A stretch of DNA of 64,000 nt. Origin: Taudactylus pleione. Taxonomy: Eukaryota > Chordata > Amphibia > Anura > Myobatrachidae. The notes under the pieces are model-generated. The model was not told where the DNA came from. It did not search any database and worked only from the letters and a program-made list of their open reading frames with translations. Position numbers and translations under genes: made by a program. This document shows, one piece after another, positions 32,928 through 43,782 of the stretch (position 1 is the first letter of the stretch; each line of letters starts with the position of its first letter). The stretch spans positions 12,644,001 through 12,708,000 of the forward strand of contig JAUIMM010000121.1 in assembly GCA_031769625.1 (NCBI GenBank). The letters are read 5' to 3'.

Positions 32928-33202
32928 AGCAATGGTATAACTATAATGGGTCCAGGGGGGCCCACACCACACACCCTGCACCCACATATTGTTATATTTA
33001 TCTGTCCGTAGTCTGCTCTGCAGTGCTGGGCTGGCGCTGCAGAGAAGCAAAAATCACTGGAAAACTTTTACCAGTGACTCGCGCATGCGCAGTACTGATG
33101 TCCCCGGGAATAAAGCGCAGGCGTCATTTTCCTGGAGACCCACGCATGCACAGTAGATTATGGCACCAAGCCAGAACCTACTGCGCCACCTACTGCGCCA
33201 CC
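32928..33202. mobile_element. Diverged copy of the CTATAATGGGTGCAG hAT-like MITE
   Basis: AACTATAATGGGTCCAGGGG and CCCACACCACACACCCTGCA correspond to the left part of the MITEs at 35208 and 47649. GCGCATGCGCAG-type motifs follow. The right end is missing, replaced by the block at 33203. Confidence 0.6.
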
Positions 33203-33422
33203 AGCGTCCGGCTCTGAATCAGGCCCAGTGTGTCCATAGTTTCATTGGTCAAAAAAACTCTAAGGGGTATAATTATTAAAGTGAGAGTTTTTAGAAGTGG
33301 AGATGTTACCCATTATAACCAATCAGATCCTATTTAACATTTATCTAGCACCTTCTAGAAGATAGCTAGAATCTGATTGGTTGTTATCGGCAACATCTCC
33401 AGTTCTAAAAACTAGACATGAG
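33203..33422. repeat. 220-bp block duplicated at 45456-45675
   Basis: The block holds the right end of a Harbinger-type MITE (CTGAATCAGGCCC), a spacer, a palindromic MITE (from about 33262) and the first 10 bases (TAGACATGAG) of the hAT MITE at 45666. It matches 45456-45675 with only two substitutions that I can see and no length change, then similarity stops abruptly at both sides. Confidence 0.88.
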
Positions 33423-33682
33423 AGAGGGGGGGCCTGCACTGAGTCTGCACACAGGCCCCTGGTTAGCAGTACAGCCAATGGTCAACTGATACTTTATTCC
33501 ATATTTTATTAAGAATTGTCCCACCTCTCTCTTGAGATAAAATAAAAATACAATTTATAAGCATCTATTAGCAGGAAAAATGTATATAAAAGAATCCTCT
33601 CTTAGTAAGATACAAATTCAATCACTGGGACTAATAAAAGTTCAGAAACAGTTAACACCAATGTCTCACCATAATGACCTCA
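33423..33682. other. No gene; short hAT-like GGGGCC remnant
   Basis: AGAGGGGGGGCCTGCACTGA at 33424 resembles the right part of the 35208/47649 MITE family. The rest is AT-rich without features. Confidence 0.4.
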
Positions 33683-34268
33683 GGGCTCGATTCAGATCAG
33701 CTCGCTAGGCTGCATTTGCACGTAGCCTGCCAATGTTTGCAATGTGCGCATGCGTATAAGATGCAGTGCGCGTGCACGAACTAGTCCATGCGATCAGGAA
33801 GCGTTTGTTCGTAGCACATAGCCACCTCGCTAGATTGAGTGACAGGATGAGCCGTTTGTGGATGGTGACAGGAGATGGTCGATGGAAACAAGGTGTGGTG
33901 GTGTGAATGCAGGCATGGCTGAGTGTCTTAACACTGTTACAGAGGCATGATTAAGTCGCAGTGTCATAATACATGTCACATGGCTGAATTACACACTGAA
34001 GCACTCGCAGTGCTTGCGGTAGGGTCTGGTCAGTCACAAGTGCTGGGAATGGGTCCGATGGTACTTGATGTTATTGATTGTTGCATACACTACCTGGAGA
34101 TGACGTGGGAGAGTGGACGTCTTAAGACAGGCTGGCGGGCGTCTAAATACATATTGCAATTGCACGCCAAGACATAATGGGCGTGCTAATGCTCTGCCGT
34201 GCGATCACGGGATATGCATACTTTGGCTGCGTGTGAATGCATCTAGCGAGCGGGTCTGAATTGGGCCC
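33683..34268. mobile_element. Harbinger-type MITE, TSD TCA
   Basis: Starts GGGCTCGATTCAGATCAG, ends GGGTCTGAATTGGGCCC, flanked by TCA at 33680-33682 and 34269-34271. GCTCGCTAG near the left is complementary to CTAGCGAGC near the right, so the inverted homology extends inward. Open frames here are not genes. Confidence 0.9.
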
Positions 34269-34406
34269 TCAGTCTCCAGTCACTACTTTTGGAAATGTAA
34301 GCTTTTATGTGCAAATGGTATGATTGTTGTCCTGAACAAGGATCACATGGAGGCTAAATATATACTAATTCAGAACCACAATGTGCTGATAGCCGCAGGA
34401 ACTATG

Positions 34407-34932
34407 GTGCTAATTCAGCAGTGCACACAAGTGCACTGCTGAATGCAGATTCCCGATTATCGGGAATCTGCGCATGCGCAGGACCTATTCTGCAAATGTG
34501 CAGAATGGGTCTTGCTAAAATGCACGCTAGCCCTTGAATGCCTCTGTCTGAATGACAGGCAGAGGCATTTAAGGGGTGATGAGGGGGCGGCCGGCGTTCC
34601 CGGAACCAGGTTGTGTCTGCCCTGTTCTCTGGGAGTGGCCAGCCCAGATACTGCGTGCATGTATGCAGTCTGCTGGGCTCGTAAGCCGGCCAGCCTGAGT
34701 AAGCTGAGGCTTACTCAGCTGGCCAGCGCCTTCCACCATCGCAACCATCGACCACCGATAGTCGCGATGGTCTCTATGGTGATCCCAGCACTGCGACCTC
34801 CATCGCAGTACTGGGATCGCAAATGCAGCAGAGGGTGTCATACACCTCTTGCTGAATTTGCATGATTGCAAGAATCGCATTGCAAAGCTGCCTCCATGCA
34901 GCTTTGCAACTGCAATCCTTGCTGAATCAAGC
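34407..34932. mobile_element. MITE of the TTCAGCAAGGATTGCA family
   Basis: The right end GCAATCCTTGCTGAATCA + AGCCC, read in reverse, matches the ends of 49750-51341. The left end (GGTGCTAATTCAGCAGTGCA) is more diverged. GATGGTCGCGATGG-type inner hairpins around 34735-34800. No convincing target duplication. Confidence 0.65.
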
Positions 34933-35207
34933 CCTGTGTCCACAATAAATGAGGAGCCAATAACAGTTACTGTGTTCTCTCTTATAGATCCCACCGCAAT
35001 GTGTAAAACCGACATCCAAATCCACAGCTGTGTGGGACATTTTCTGGCGGTCCGCGTACCGAAGAGTCATGCTGGTAGGTCCACGGTCTAGATGAGCAGC
35101 TGGCAGGTGAACAGTCTACATGTGCAGCAGTGTGCAGTGAGCAACAAATAGGTGCTAACACACATAGGGGAGCACACTGAAACTCCTTGTACAGGTTGGC
35201 ATGCAAG
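34933..35207. other. No gene seen
   Basis: Short unassigned interval between two mobile elements; includes the left target duplication CATGCAAG of the next element. Confidence 0.5.
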
Positions 35208-35581
35208 TAGTGGCATATCTATAATGGGTGCAGTGTGTGCAGGGTACACGGGCCCCCGGGACCAGGGGGGCCCCGCACCACACACACTGTACCCATATTT
35301 TTTTTATACTTACCTGTCACTGCTGCTCAGAACACCGGAAAAATGGCAGCTCTAGTGCCCGGAGTCTACTGCGCATGCACAGAACGCTGGAAAATGGGCG
35401 CCGTGGCCATTTTTCCGGCGTTCTGCGCATCCGCAGTAGACTGGCACACTCTAGTGCCCGGAGTCTACTAATGCTCCGGCGGCTGGCAGGCCGCGTTAGT
35501 CGGCTGCCAGCCACCAGGAAGAGAGGGGGGGCCCCGCACGAGGAGTGCACATGGGCCCCCTCCTCTCTTAAAACGCCCCTG
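35208..35581. mobile_element. hAT MITE, TSD CATGCAAG
   Basis: Left TAGTGGCATATCTATAATGG (mutated first bases), right TTAAAACGCCCCTG, with a perfect 8-bp duplication CATGCAAG at 35200-35207 and 35582-35589. Interior has ACTTACCTG (complement of a CAGGTAAGT donor-like motif) and GCGCATGCGCAG. Same family as 47649-47970 and, reversed and interrupted, 60693-62091. Confidence 0.93.
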
Positions 35582-35936
35582 CATGCAAGTCAGCTGGGTT
35601 CAGATGGCAGAGTAGCGAGGTATGCAAAACGTGGTAGAATTTCTATCAAGCTCCCGGCACTCAATAATCTAGAGTAAACAGTGGCCTGTAAAATCCAGCA
35701 GCAAGTGGGAGAAGTTGAGCGCCAAACTTCACAGAAGATATTACAACAAAGGAAAAGGTTTGCACTGCACTTAGTAATAGTTTAATAAAAAATGCAGAGT
35801 GTAAACTACACCAACAACTAAATAATGTTATATATGTTGCTTTATAAAAAAGAAAGATATACAATACACTGTTATACTTAGAAAATAGAACATGAGGTAG
35901 TCACATACATAAAATAATAACAGAATAAAAGTCACA
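35582..35936. other. No gene seen
   Basis: AT-rich flank of the Harbinger element; the left copy of its ACA target duplication is at 35934-35936. Confidence 0.5.
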
Positions 35937-36977
35937 GGCCCTCATTCAGAGCCGCTCGGCAACAGCAGTACGCTCGTTGCGTTCCGATGTTGAGAAAGCG
36001 CGCATGCGTCGGTGTAACACTGCGCATGTGCGTACGGCATATTGCGAGTTTTTTTGTCTCGTTCGTCAAATAGCGTACAGGAAGTGACATGTCAAATGTG
36101 ATTGACAGAACAGGGTGTTTTTGGGTCTTGACGGGGGTGGAGATGGAAAAACGCAGGCGTGGCGAGGCGTTTTTTGGGCGTACATACATTATCTGATGCG
36201 AACGTCAAATGTGTTCGTACCAACTCATACGTCACTGGATGATCCTCTTTCCGTTCAAACTGCTCGCACAGCTTGGGGTCTGGATTACTCAACCACATTG
36301 GCGATGGCCTTCTCCTCCGTCCCGGCCCTCCACGATGTTTCATCGATTAATCACGGCTTGTCAGAAAAACAATTAGTTTTGTATTGAAAACCAGCTTGTA
36401 ATGTGTTTTGAAATCAGTTTTTTGGGTTAGCACAAAACCGTACGCAGGTGGAAATCATAGCTGCTAATGTCAGGATTACACAATCAATTAGCGTACATTT
36501 GTTAGTCTGTTTTTTTTGGTTGATATTTGGTTTTTGTGCTATTGTAACGATAATGTCATCATGTTTGTGTGAATTTTTCCATTTTGCTTTTGTCTGGAGA
36601 ATTTGCATCTTTATGTAAATTTTAAAGTGTTCCTTAAAGAGGCCTTTTTTTTTTTATTTCGTTTACATTTTTTGGGAGCTCGTTTTTGCCTTGTGGGCCA
36701 GGATTAAATGTAAACCATTTCTAAAATAATGTCAGAATACAATGTCGAACATTTTTTCTAAATTTATTGGAAACTAAAAACATTTTCAGGCACATTTTTG
36801 CCCCAAACATTTTTGGCAGTGTTATTCCCAATAATTTTTAAATTTGTGCAAACATAAAAGGTATGGAAACTTAAATCTAAAAATTAAAAACAATTCACAA
36901 GAAAGGAGAGGGAAGTTTTTGCCAGAAAGGAATATGGGGCAAGCACAGAAGGAGTGTGGGAAAAGTAGCCAGTGCTG

Positions 36978-38262
36978 TCAACGTTTTTTCCCCCGTTTGG
37001 CTGGGGGAGGGTGGGCGCCAGACCGGGTCCGGGATGTCATCGGGCTGGCCTGTCCAGAGGCAGATGTTGTGGCCTCTGGACTAGGCACAGGGCTAGGCAC
37101 ATTTGGAGGATTGGCTGATGTTGTGCCAGAGGTGGAGGATCCTGATGTTCCGACAGGAAGGGAGGTCGGCTCCACCATGTGCTGGCGAACGAGCTGCTCC
37201 AGGGCATTGGCGATGCGGATGTTGGCCCTGGTATTTTCCGCCAGGGCCTGACCAATGGTCATGTTGGCCGCAGCATTTTGCTCCAGGGCCTCAGCCACCC
37301 GTACCAGACTGGCGTCCATCCTCTGCAGAATCTCCGTATGGAAATCCGATTTAAAATTGAGTTCTGTGAGGAGGGACACTGCCTGCGAGGGGGATTGCCC
37401 TGGACTGGCTTCTGCATGGTCCTCAGCTGGATGTACTGGTTCCTCCCCTGCAGAGCCAGCAGAAATTCTGCGGCCAAGGCTCCCCTCTGGAGCAGACTCA
37501 TCTGCCTTTGTCTCTGTTGGAAAAATGAGAAAAGAGTCACATTAGAATCTACATATTGGCACAATAACATTTCAGAGTTGGTGACATCACAATATTTACC
37601 TGGGACAACATGAGGAGCCGCAAAGTCTGGCATGTCCGTATCCATGTTGGACACGCCAAACACCTCCACAGCCTGCACACACCCCTGTGCCAGCTCTTCT
37701 AAATCATTCAACTCCAATGGCACAGGGGTGGGACCCCCACCTGTCCCCCTTGCATGCCTAGCCCTGTCCGCCAGTTTTTGCTTTAGGCGATATTTGAAGT
37801 CGCCCCATCTGTGGGTGAAAAAGGAACCATTATTCTGTTTTTTTGGGGGGGTTTCGGTTTTAGGGGGGTCAAGTTTTTACTTACCGCCGTTTGACATCCC
37901 GGGCTAGATGGACATAATCACCCACCCTATTGACAGCACTGGCTACCTCCTCCCACATTCTCCACTTCTGGCTTGCACTCATATTCCTGTCTGTCTGTGG
38001 CAGGATGTCCACACACTTCTGAACCAAAACCTCCATCTCCTTTCTTGTGAATTGTGGCTGCCTTTTCTTTTTCCCTGCTTTGGCCGGAATACTGGGCCCA
38101 GCAGCCTCTTCCATGTCATCCTCCTCACCTATTTGTTTAAATGTTGAGAAGTTTAAGCTTGCAAACTTGCACTATATTATGTTTCAAAATAATCATTGTT
38201 TGGAAATGCATGAAATACTTACCGGCATACTCTTGGCCATTGTTTCCCTGGTCTGTAGCCAT
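36978..38262 (-). CDS. Harbinger SANT/Myb-like accessory protein A (342 aa, 4 exons)
   Basis: Minus-strand exons inferred from frames and GT-AG sites: 38262-38223 (MATDQGNNGQEYAG), 38128-37885, 37808-37600, 37513-36978. Exon lengths 40, 244, 209 and 536 sum to 1,029 bases, exactly 342 codons plus TGA, with donors GTAAGT (twice) and GTAAAT, and CAG or TAG acceptors. The DNA-binding domain spans the exon 2/3 junction: RQPQFTRKEMEVLVQKCVDI, QKWRMWEEVASAVN, then RRWGDFKYRLKQKL, a trihelix/SANT pattern. Exon 4 has a helical segment (LVRVAEALEQNAAAN, ALEQLVRQHM) likely for oligomerisation, a Ser/Thr/Pro-rich stretch, and a basic C-terminus (AKRGKKR). In known Harbinger elements the Myb-like partner binds the ends and helps bring transposase into the nucleus; the same role is inferred here. 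It is divergent from the transposase gene across a 1.25-kb shared upstream region. Confidence 0.9.
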
Positions 38263-38849
38263 TTCTTATCTCCAAACAAGAAATACACCTGAACGTTTTT
38301 TTTGGCTCGTGACGTATTTATACATGCGTCCTTATTTTTCGGCCGCATCATTGATTGTGCGTTCCTATGATCCCTCCTTAATTTGTGCGGGAAAATAAAC
38401 ACTATTTATGGCTTGGGGCGTCTCGATTCGAGGTGGCGGTTGTTGGTTGTTGGAGGTTACGTTGGTTGGAGTGGATTGTTGGCGGGATTTGGATTTGGCG
38501 TTGTTTGGAGTTGTTTTTGGTTTGTCTTTTTGGGTGTTTTTTTTGCGTTCGCTTTTTTTGGTGTGGTTGTTTTCTTTCTCGTGTTTTTTTTGGTAAGTTT
38601 TTGGCCGTCTTACTTTTGTTCACTTTGTGTCTCCTTCTTTTTGTGAATTTTGGCTCGTTAATTTATTCAAAAATCTCCTTTGTTAGGTTTCTTTTGGCTC
38701 TGCCCCAACGACCTTTTTATCCGGTGACTTATATATCCTCTATTGGTAAGTTTATTTTTTCACTTGTTTATTAAATGTTCATGTTTTTTTTAACGCAACT
38801 TTGTTTGACCTTACACTTTTAACCTTTGGTTTTGTGAGTCCGAAATGTA

Positions 38850-39172
38850 TGAACTAATTCGTGCTTTTTTATCTGCGTATTTTTTGACTTGTATTTGCGA
38901 ACTAATTAGCGCATTTTTATCTGTTTCTTTTTTGACTTGTATTTGCGAACTAATTAGCGCATTTTTATCAGTTTCTTTTTTGACTTGTATTTGCGAACTA
39001 ATTAGCGCATTTTTATCAGTTTCTTTTTTGACTTGTATTTGCGAACTAATTAGCGCATTTTTATCTGTTTCTTTTTTGACTTGTATTTGCAAACTAATTA
39101 GCGCATTTTTATCTGTTTCTTTTTTGACTTGTATTTGCGAACTAATTAGCGCATTTTTATCTGCTTATTTTG
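38850..39172. repeat. 48-bp tandem array between divergent Harbinger genes
   Basis: About seven copies with a period of 48 bp (at about 38850, 38898, 38946, 38994, 39042, 39090, 39138), each containing GCGAACTAATTAGCGCATTT. The outer copies are degenerate. Because 48 is a multiple of three, open frames run through on both strands (16-residue repeats); I regard these as by-products. ACTAATTAG is itself palindromic. Position in the shared 5' region suggests a regulatory or protein-binding role. Confidence 0.92.
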
Positions 39173-39516
39173 ATCCATGAAATTGGTTGTGTTTTCCCTT
39201 TAGCATTTGTTTAATACATTTGGGCCCAAATTGAGGTGGTCTGCGCACTGTCGTTTTGCTCTTTGCCCAAATGTGTGTTTCTCCCCTTTTCTGTTTTGTC
39301 TTGCACCCAATTTAGATTCCTAAATGCCCACCCTAAATTGTTGCATTGTTTATTTGTTATTATTTATAGGTTTGGACAATCATGACAATACCTCGGCATG
39401 TAAGCATCATTGGATTGTATCATCAAGCTAAGTAATTTTTCAAATATTTTTTCCCAAAAAAGCCTTACATTCAAATCTTGCCATTTCAGGTTGATCTTGG
39501 TCGGATTGTTGTGGCC

Positions 39517-40942
39517 ATGCTTCCGGAAGCCGACCAACCTCAATCTCATCCCAGGCGTAGGCATCGTAGGCGTGCAAGGCCACAGATATATCGAACACGT
39601 GTCACCCTTTTTGGAATGCCCGATGATGAGGTGTTAAGACGCTACCGTCTTCCGCCCAAAATCATAGACACTCTCTCATTAATAGAGAGTGATCTTGAGC
39701 GGCAAATTGGCAGTCCTACAGCAATACCACCACTTACGCAATTTATGGCGTTGTTACATTTCTGTGCCTCAGGATCGTTTCAAACAATGGTGGGAATAGT
39801 GGCGGGAATCTCACAATCCTCCTTTTCCCGGATCCTGAGGGCAGTGATGGAGGCCCTTTTCAAGCACCACCATCATTTTATTCAAATGCCTTTGGATATG
39901 GGTGCCCTTAGTGTGGCCAAGGCCAATTTTTACCAAATAGCTGGCTTCCCACACATCATAGGGGTTGTGGATGGTACTCACATACCACTTCAGCCTCCAG
40001 CACGGCTGGAGGCCATATTTCACAACCAGAAACACTATCACTCCCTGAATGTAATGGTGGTTTGTGATGCCTCCCTCCAGATCCTGTCCCTGAATGCAAA
40101 ATTACCCGGAAGTGCACATTACTCATTCGTCATCCGGCAGGGATATGGCACAAAATAAACAACCTACAAGCTGGTGATGCGTGGCTTCTGGGTAAGTGGA
40201 GACCTTTAGTACATAACAATGTTAAGCTTGATACACAGTGATCCTGATGTTGTCACTTCTTTTTCACAGGAGACAGTGGCTACCCTTGCACGCCCTGGCT
40301 GCTCACTCTTTATTTGGCTCCCACACCAGGGCCACAAAGTAATTTTAATGCCGCACTTACAGCCACCAGGCAAGTGGTGGAGCGCTGTATCAGCCTTTTA
40401 AAAGGCCGATTCAGATGCCTCCACCGCTCTCGTGGCGAGCTCATATATTTGCCGGATATGGTATCGAAAATTGTGGTCCTGTGTGGGATATTTCACAACA
40501 TCGCCATAATGGTGCATACACACGATCAGATTTTTCCTTCAGATATGAACGATAACGATTTAAAAATCGTTCAGTCGTTCATATCTGAAGGAAAATCGTT
40601 CATATCTGACATGCCTGAACGATGGACGATCAACGATGCGCGTTCCCGATGGTCAGATAACGATTTCTGACATCTGATGTGTTTGCAGTCAGACTTGGAC
40701 GATTCCATTCATTTTAATGCAGTCAAAAATCGTTCAATCGTTCAAATCGTTCAATCGTTCAGTCGTTCATCTGACAAATCTGACAAGTCTGACAAATCTG
40801 ACCGTGTGTATGCTCCAAAAGGAGTGGTGTCCCAATGCAGCCAGAGGATGCCTTGCCTGAGGATGGCCCCCCCGAGGTTGGTCGGAGGTCAGTATGTGGG
40901 GGGGCCATACACGATGATGTGGTAGCCAGATATTTTAGGTAA
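39517..40942 (+). pseudogene. HARBI1-like Harbinger transposase, inactivated
   Basis: From ATG 39517 (MLPEADQPQSHPRRRHRRR): an Arg-rich N-terminus, RYRLPPKIIDTLSLIESDLE, the helix-turn-helix-like GIVAGISQSSFSRILRAVME, and GFPHIIGVVDGTHIPLQPP with the first catalytic Asp (residue 152). Where the family has G-S-x-H-D-S, this copy reads GSAHYSF, so the Asp at residue 202 is Tyr. A frameshift follows at about 40135-40140; the other frame continues IWHKINNLQAGDAWLLG to a GTAAGT donor (40192) and a 78-bp intron with TTTCACAG acceptor (40269). Exon 2 resumes DSGYPCTPWLLTLYLAPT, RQVVERCISLLKGRF with the catalytic Glu, and CGIFHNIAIM. A 306-bp MITE interrupts it at 40511; beyond it EDALPEDGPPEVG and VARYFR close at TAA 40940-40942. 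The transposase cannot function in this copy. Confidence 0.92.
40511..40816. mobile_element. MITE inserted in last exon of Harbinger transposase
   Basis: Ends GGTGCATACACACGATCAG and CTGACCGTGTGTATGCTCC, with an interior rich in ATCGTT/GAACGA words and the hairpin ATATGAACGATAACG / CGTTCATAT. Removing about 305 bp restores the transposase frame (IAIM joining to KRSGVPMQPEDAL), which confirms the insertion. No clear target duplication. Ends resemble 2174-2450. Confidence 0.88.
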
Positions 40943-41767
40943 TTATTGGCAACACAAAAGTGTTTAGATACAATGTGGTAAGGATTTTTGGAGAACATCT
41001 AATTAATTTGATTTTTGTTTCCCATCTTCTGTTTGATTTCATAATCTTTGGGACTCAAACGATGACTACTTCCTGCTACCCAAAAAAAACCTTCATGGGG
41101 ACACATTGGATATATATTCTGGAACCCATATTGCAATGCCACATTTGTGGAATCATGTTGGCATGCTCCTTCGTCAACCAGTTCTTGATTTTTCATTTCT
41201 TTTTTCATATGGTGTTTTATGGGTTGTATTTTTGGTTTTCACTGTGTGTATTGTTTGTGAGTCAACACTTTGTTATTTTAGTTATGTTGTGAATAAATGT
41301 TTTGAGAGTGTAATTTTGGTCATTTTATTGCCCATTACAAGCAAGTGTAACCAGGTTCACCCACGTTAAAATTTATTAAGGGTTAATCCTGTAATGACGC
41401 AATTTGATCTAAATTTAAAGATGCTTTCTGGGTCAAAACCAACACCAAAAGGAATTCTGTACAATCAGTAGGCTTTGTAATCTCGGCCTAAGCAGGTTGC
41501 CCCCCAAATTGGAACATGTAAAATGTAGTAATATATAAATTGTCAAACACAAAAAAAGGCCAAGCAGATTGTTACTGTTAGGTGTTTCATGTGCCTGTTT
41601 TCCTAAAAAATACAACACACAATCTTAGTGACATTAATTGCAAATACTTGCTGGAAGAGTCTACTTATGTCAGTGTAAACAATCTAAGATTTGGAGACAA
41701 GGAATAAGACAGAACGTTAAGTTTAAAATTTTAATGAATACAACTATTTTTTAATAACAAAAATAAA
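40943..41767. other. Harbinger interior between convergent genes, no gene
   Basis: Lies between the end of the transposase gene (plus) and the end of accessory gene B (minus). AT-rich; presumed 3' untranslated sequences. AATAAATG at 41292 is a possible polyadenylation signal for the transposase transcript. Confidence 0.5.
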
Positions 41768-43100
41768 TTAGGGACGCAGGATGACAGACATATGGTCAAG
41801 GACCACCAGCAGCCCGATGACGTAGCCCCGCATCCTTTCTACGCATCCGGCTAAGTCCGCCAAATGCCTCTGTTCCTCTGTGGGTTAGAAAAGTGTGGGG
41901 CTTAATACATAATTAATGAAACCACATTAAAAAACAAGCCAAACAAAGCTATCCAAAAATGACAATATTGTGACCAAAAGCAGATTTACCCCAAAAAAAC
42001 CAAGGCCCCAAAAATGGACACCCCAAAAATTGCAACAAAAAACATCAGATTCTGACAGGTGTGATATGTGTATGGGGAAATCAGCAATAAAAGGTAAAGA
42101 CAAACAGAGATCTACACCAAATTCTGACAAACCCCCCCAAAAAAGGCACAGACACAGGATTACATACAAACACTTTTATAAAAAAAGAAAAAAAACAAAA
42201 ACATACCGTTCAAAATCACGCCCGGGACAGAAGCAACTCCCTCGTCCTCCTCGGAGGTGCCAACATTCCCCAACGAGGTTGGAGGGGTGATTTGGGCCTC
42301 AGGGGAGGGGGTAGTTACGAGAGGGGTGGTTGGAGGGGAGGGGGAATTGGGATGGAGGGGAAGGAGCCCTGACACATCTTCCACAGGGTCTGTGCAGGCT
42401 GGGGAGGAGGGGGAAATAATGGAATTTTGGGGTGTGGAGGTTTGGCTGGGGGTTGGGGAGAGGGGCCGAGAGCGCCGTCTTCGACGGCGATGACGCCGTA
42501 GTCTTCGCTCTGCCCCTAAAAGATGGGAAACATTTTGTGGTTAGTTTCAACCCTGACCTAGTTAAACGCTAATTTTTGACAACACAAATATGTAAACATG
42601 GCCATGCAGATATGAGTACAAAGAATAAATAGGACATACATGAAAACATGGCCATGCAGATATGAGTACAAAGAATAAATAGGACATACATGAAAACATG
42701 GCCATGCAGATATGAGTACAAAGAATAAATAGGACATACATGAAAACATGCCCATGCAGATATGAGTACAAAGAATAAATAGGACAAACATGAAAACATG
42801 GCCATGCAGATATGGCCACAAAGAAAAACATGAAAACCACAGTCACAAAAACTTACTTTCCGCAATCTGCATGCGAAAGCATGCCAGCAAGCGGGGCGTC
42901 CGCCATTGCAGGTCGGACCACCTGCGCTCCAGCTGGCCGATCTGGCGGCGTGAGCCGAAGGAACGCAGGCGGCCACGTACCTCCGCATATGCGGAACGCT
43001 TTTCCCTATTGGTGATGGGGGGAGGCTGGCTGGTGATCCGCCTGTCCATGACCTCGGTTAACACCATCAGCTCGCGCCTGGTGAATGCCGAGGCTCTCAT
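41768..43100 (-). CDS. Harbinger SANT/Myb-like accessory protein B (220 aa, 3 exons)
   Basis: Minus-strand exons from frames and splice sites: 43100-42857, 42515-42207, 41877-41768. Lengths 244, 309 and 110 total 663 bases, exactly 220 codons plus TAA, with donors GTAAGT and GTATGT and acceptors TTTTAG and CCACAG. Exon 1 starts MRASAFTRRELMVLTEVMDR and holds a trihelix/SANT-like domain with REKRSAYAEVRGRLRSFGS and LERRWSDLQWRTP; the RRW-D motif parallels protein A. Exon 2 opens with a strongly basic run (AERRLRRHRRRRRRSR), a likely nuclear signal, then a long Ser/Pro/Thr-rich linker. Exon 3 has a short hydrophobic helix (GYVIGLLVVLDHMSVILRP). Protein A and B are clearly different, so this is not a recent duplication within the element. 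Role inferred: end binding or transposase partner. The start could lie a few codons further upstream only with a non-ATG codon; ATG 43100 is preferred. Confidence 0.85.
42601..42835. repeat. 50-bp tandem array in intron 1 of accessory gene B
   Basis: Four full units at 42601, 42651, 42701 and 42751 and a partial fifth at 42801, each starting GCCATGCAGATATGAGTACA (one has CCCATG). Nearly identical. It lies wholly inside the intron 42516-42856, so it does not disturb the protein. Confidence 0.95.
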
Positions 43101-43782
43101 GATGGCAATGGTGTATTTTCTAAAAATCAATTTTAATAAAGACCCGAAAATAAATTTGATTGGCTAATGTATTTGGGTAATTAACAGGACCAATTCTATT
43201 GGTTAGTGTATGAGTCATGTGTTCGACAGGGCCACAAATCTTTTGCGAGTTATGATAGGCTTGATGCAGTGACATGCGTAAGCAAATTTAAATAAATAAA
43301 TGAACCCAGTAAAATATGCGTGGTTAAAAACAAATAAAACAAATGTTTAATTGTCTCAAACATGTATTTTGACAAATAACAGCGAATGTTTAAGCCGTAC
43401 GTATTCTGCGGGTAAACACAAACACGGACAAGAGTAAAGTTTATTGCATTGCCAAAAAAAAAAAAAAAAAGAGCAATTAAGATAATTGATATATTGATTG
43501 GCATGATACGATTGAGGGAGGTAGGCAGAATAAAGGAGCAGGTAATCGGAATCTGACAGGCCCACTTCCGGTTTGTACTTGTGCGTGCGTTCCCTGCAAG
43601 CCACATTGGGGATGTAGGCTCGCTATTTGGCACGCTTGTTAGTTAGAGGAGGGGTTGGTAAAGTTTGGGGAAGATGTTTAGATGCGTTCGAAATTACGAG
43701 CGAGTGCTTGAATTAACATATGTCTGTACGTACGCCGAACGTACGAACGGCCACTTGCGTCCGGGTCTGAATGAGGGCCACA

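Larger units (their letters stand above)
35937..43779 (+). mobile_element. Complete 7.8-kb PIF/Harbinger element with three genes
   Basis: Perfect 14-bp inverted ends GGCCCTCATTCAGA / TCTGAATGAGGGCC at 35937 and 43779, flanked by ACA at 35934-35936 and 43780-43782. It holds, left to right: a minus-strand SANT/Myb-like gene (38262 to 36978), a 48-bp tandem array, a plus-strand HARBI1-like transposase gene (39517-40942, broken), and a second minus-strand SANT/Myb-like gene (43100 to 41768) with a 50-bp tandem array in its first intron. Harbinger elements classically carry a transposase plus one Myb-like partner; a second partner-type gene is unusual to my knowledge. A MITE at 40511-40816 is nested in the transposase. 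Both accessory genes are open and spliceable, which suggests moderate youth. Confidence 0.95.

Noticed and set aside
38845..39180. Open frames with 16-residue repeats on both strands in the Harbinger element
   Set aside because: They exist only because the tandem period (48 bp) is a multiple of three; no start context or splice link to other exons.
42558..42988. Minus-strand frames with repeated ICMAMFSCMSYLFFVL-type peptides
   Set aside because: They follow the 50-bp tandem array, which lies in an intron of accessory gene B.
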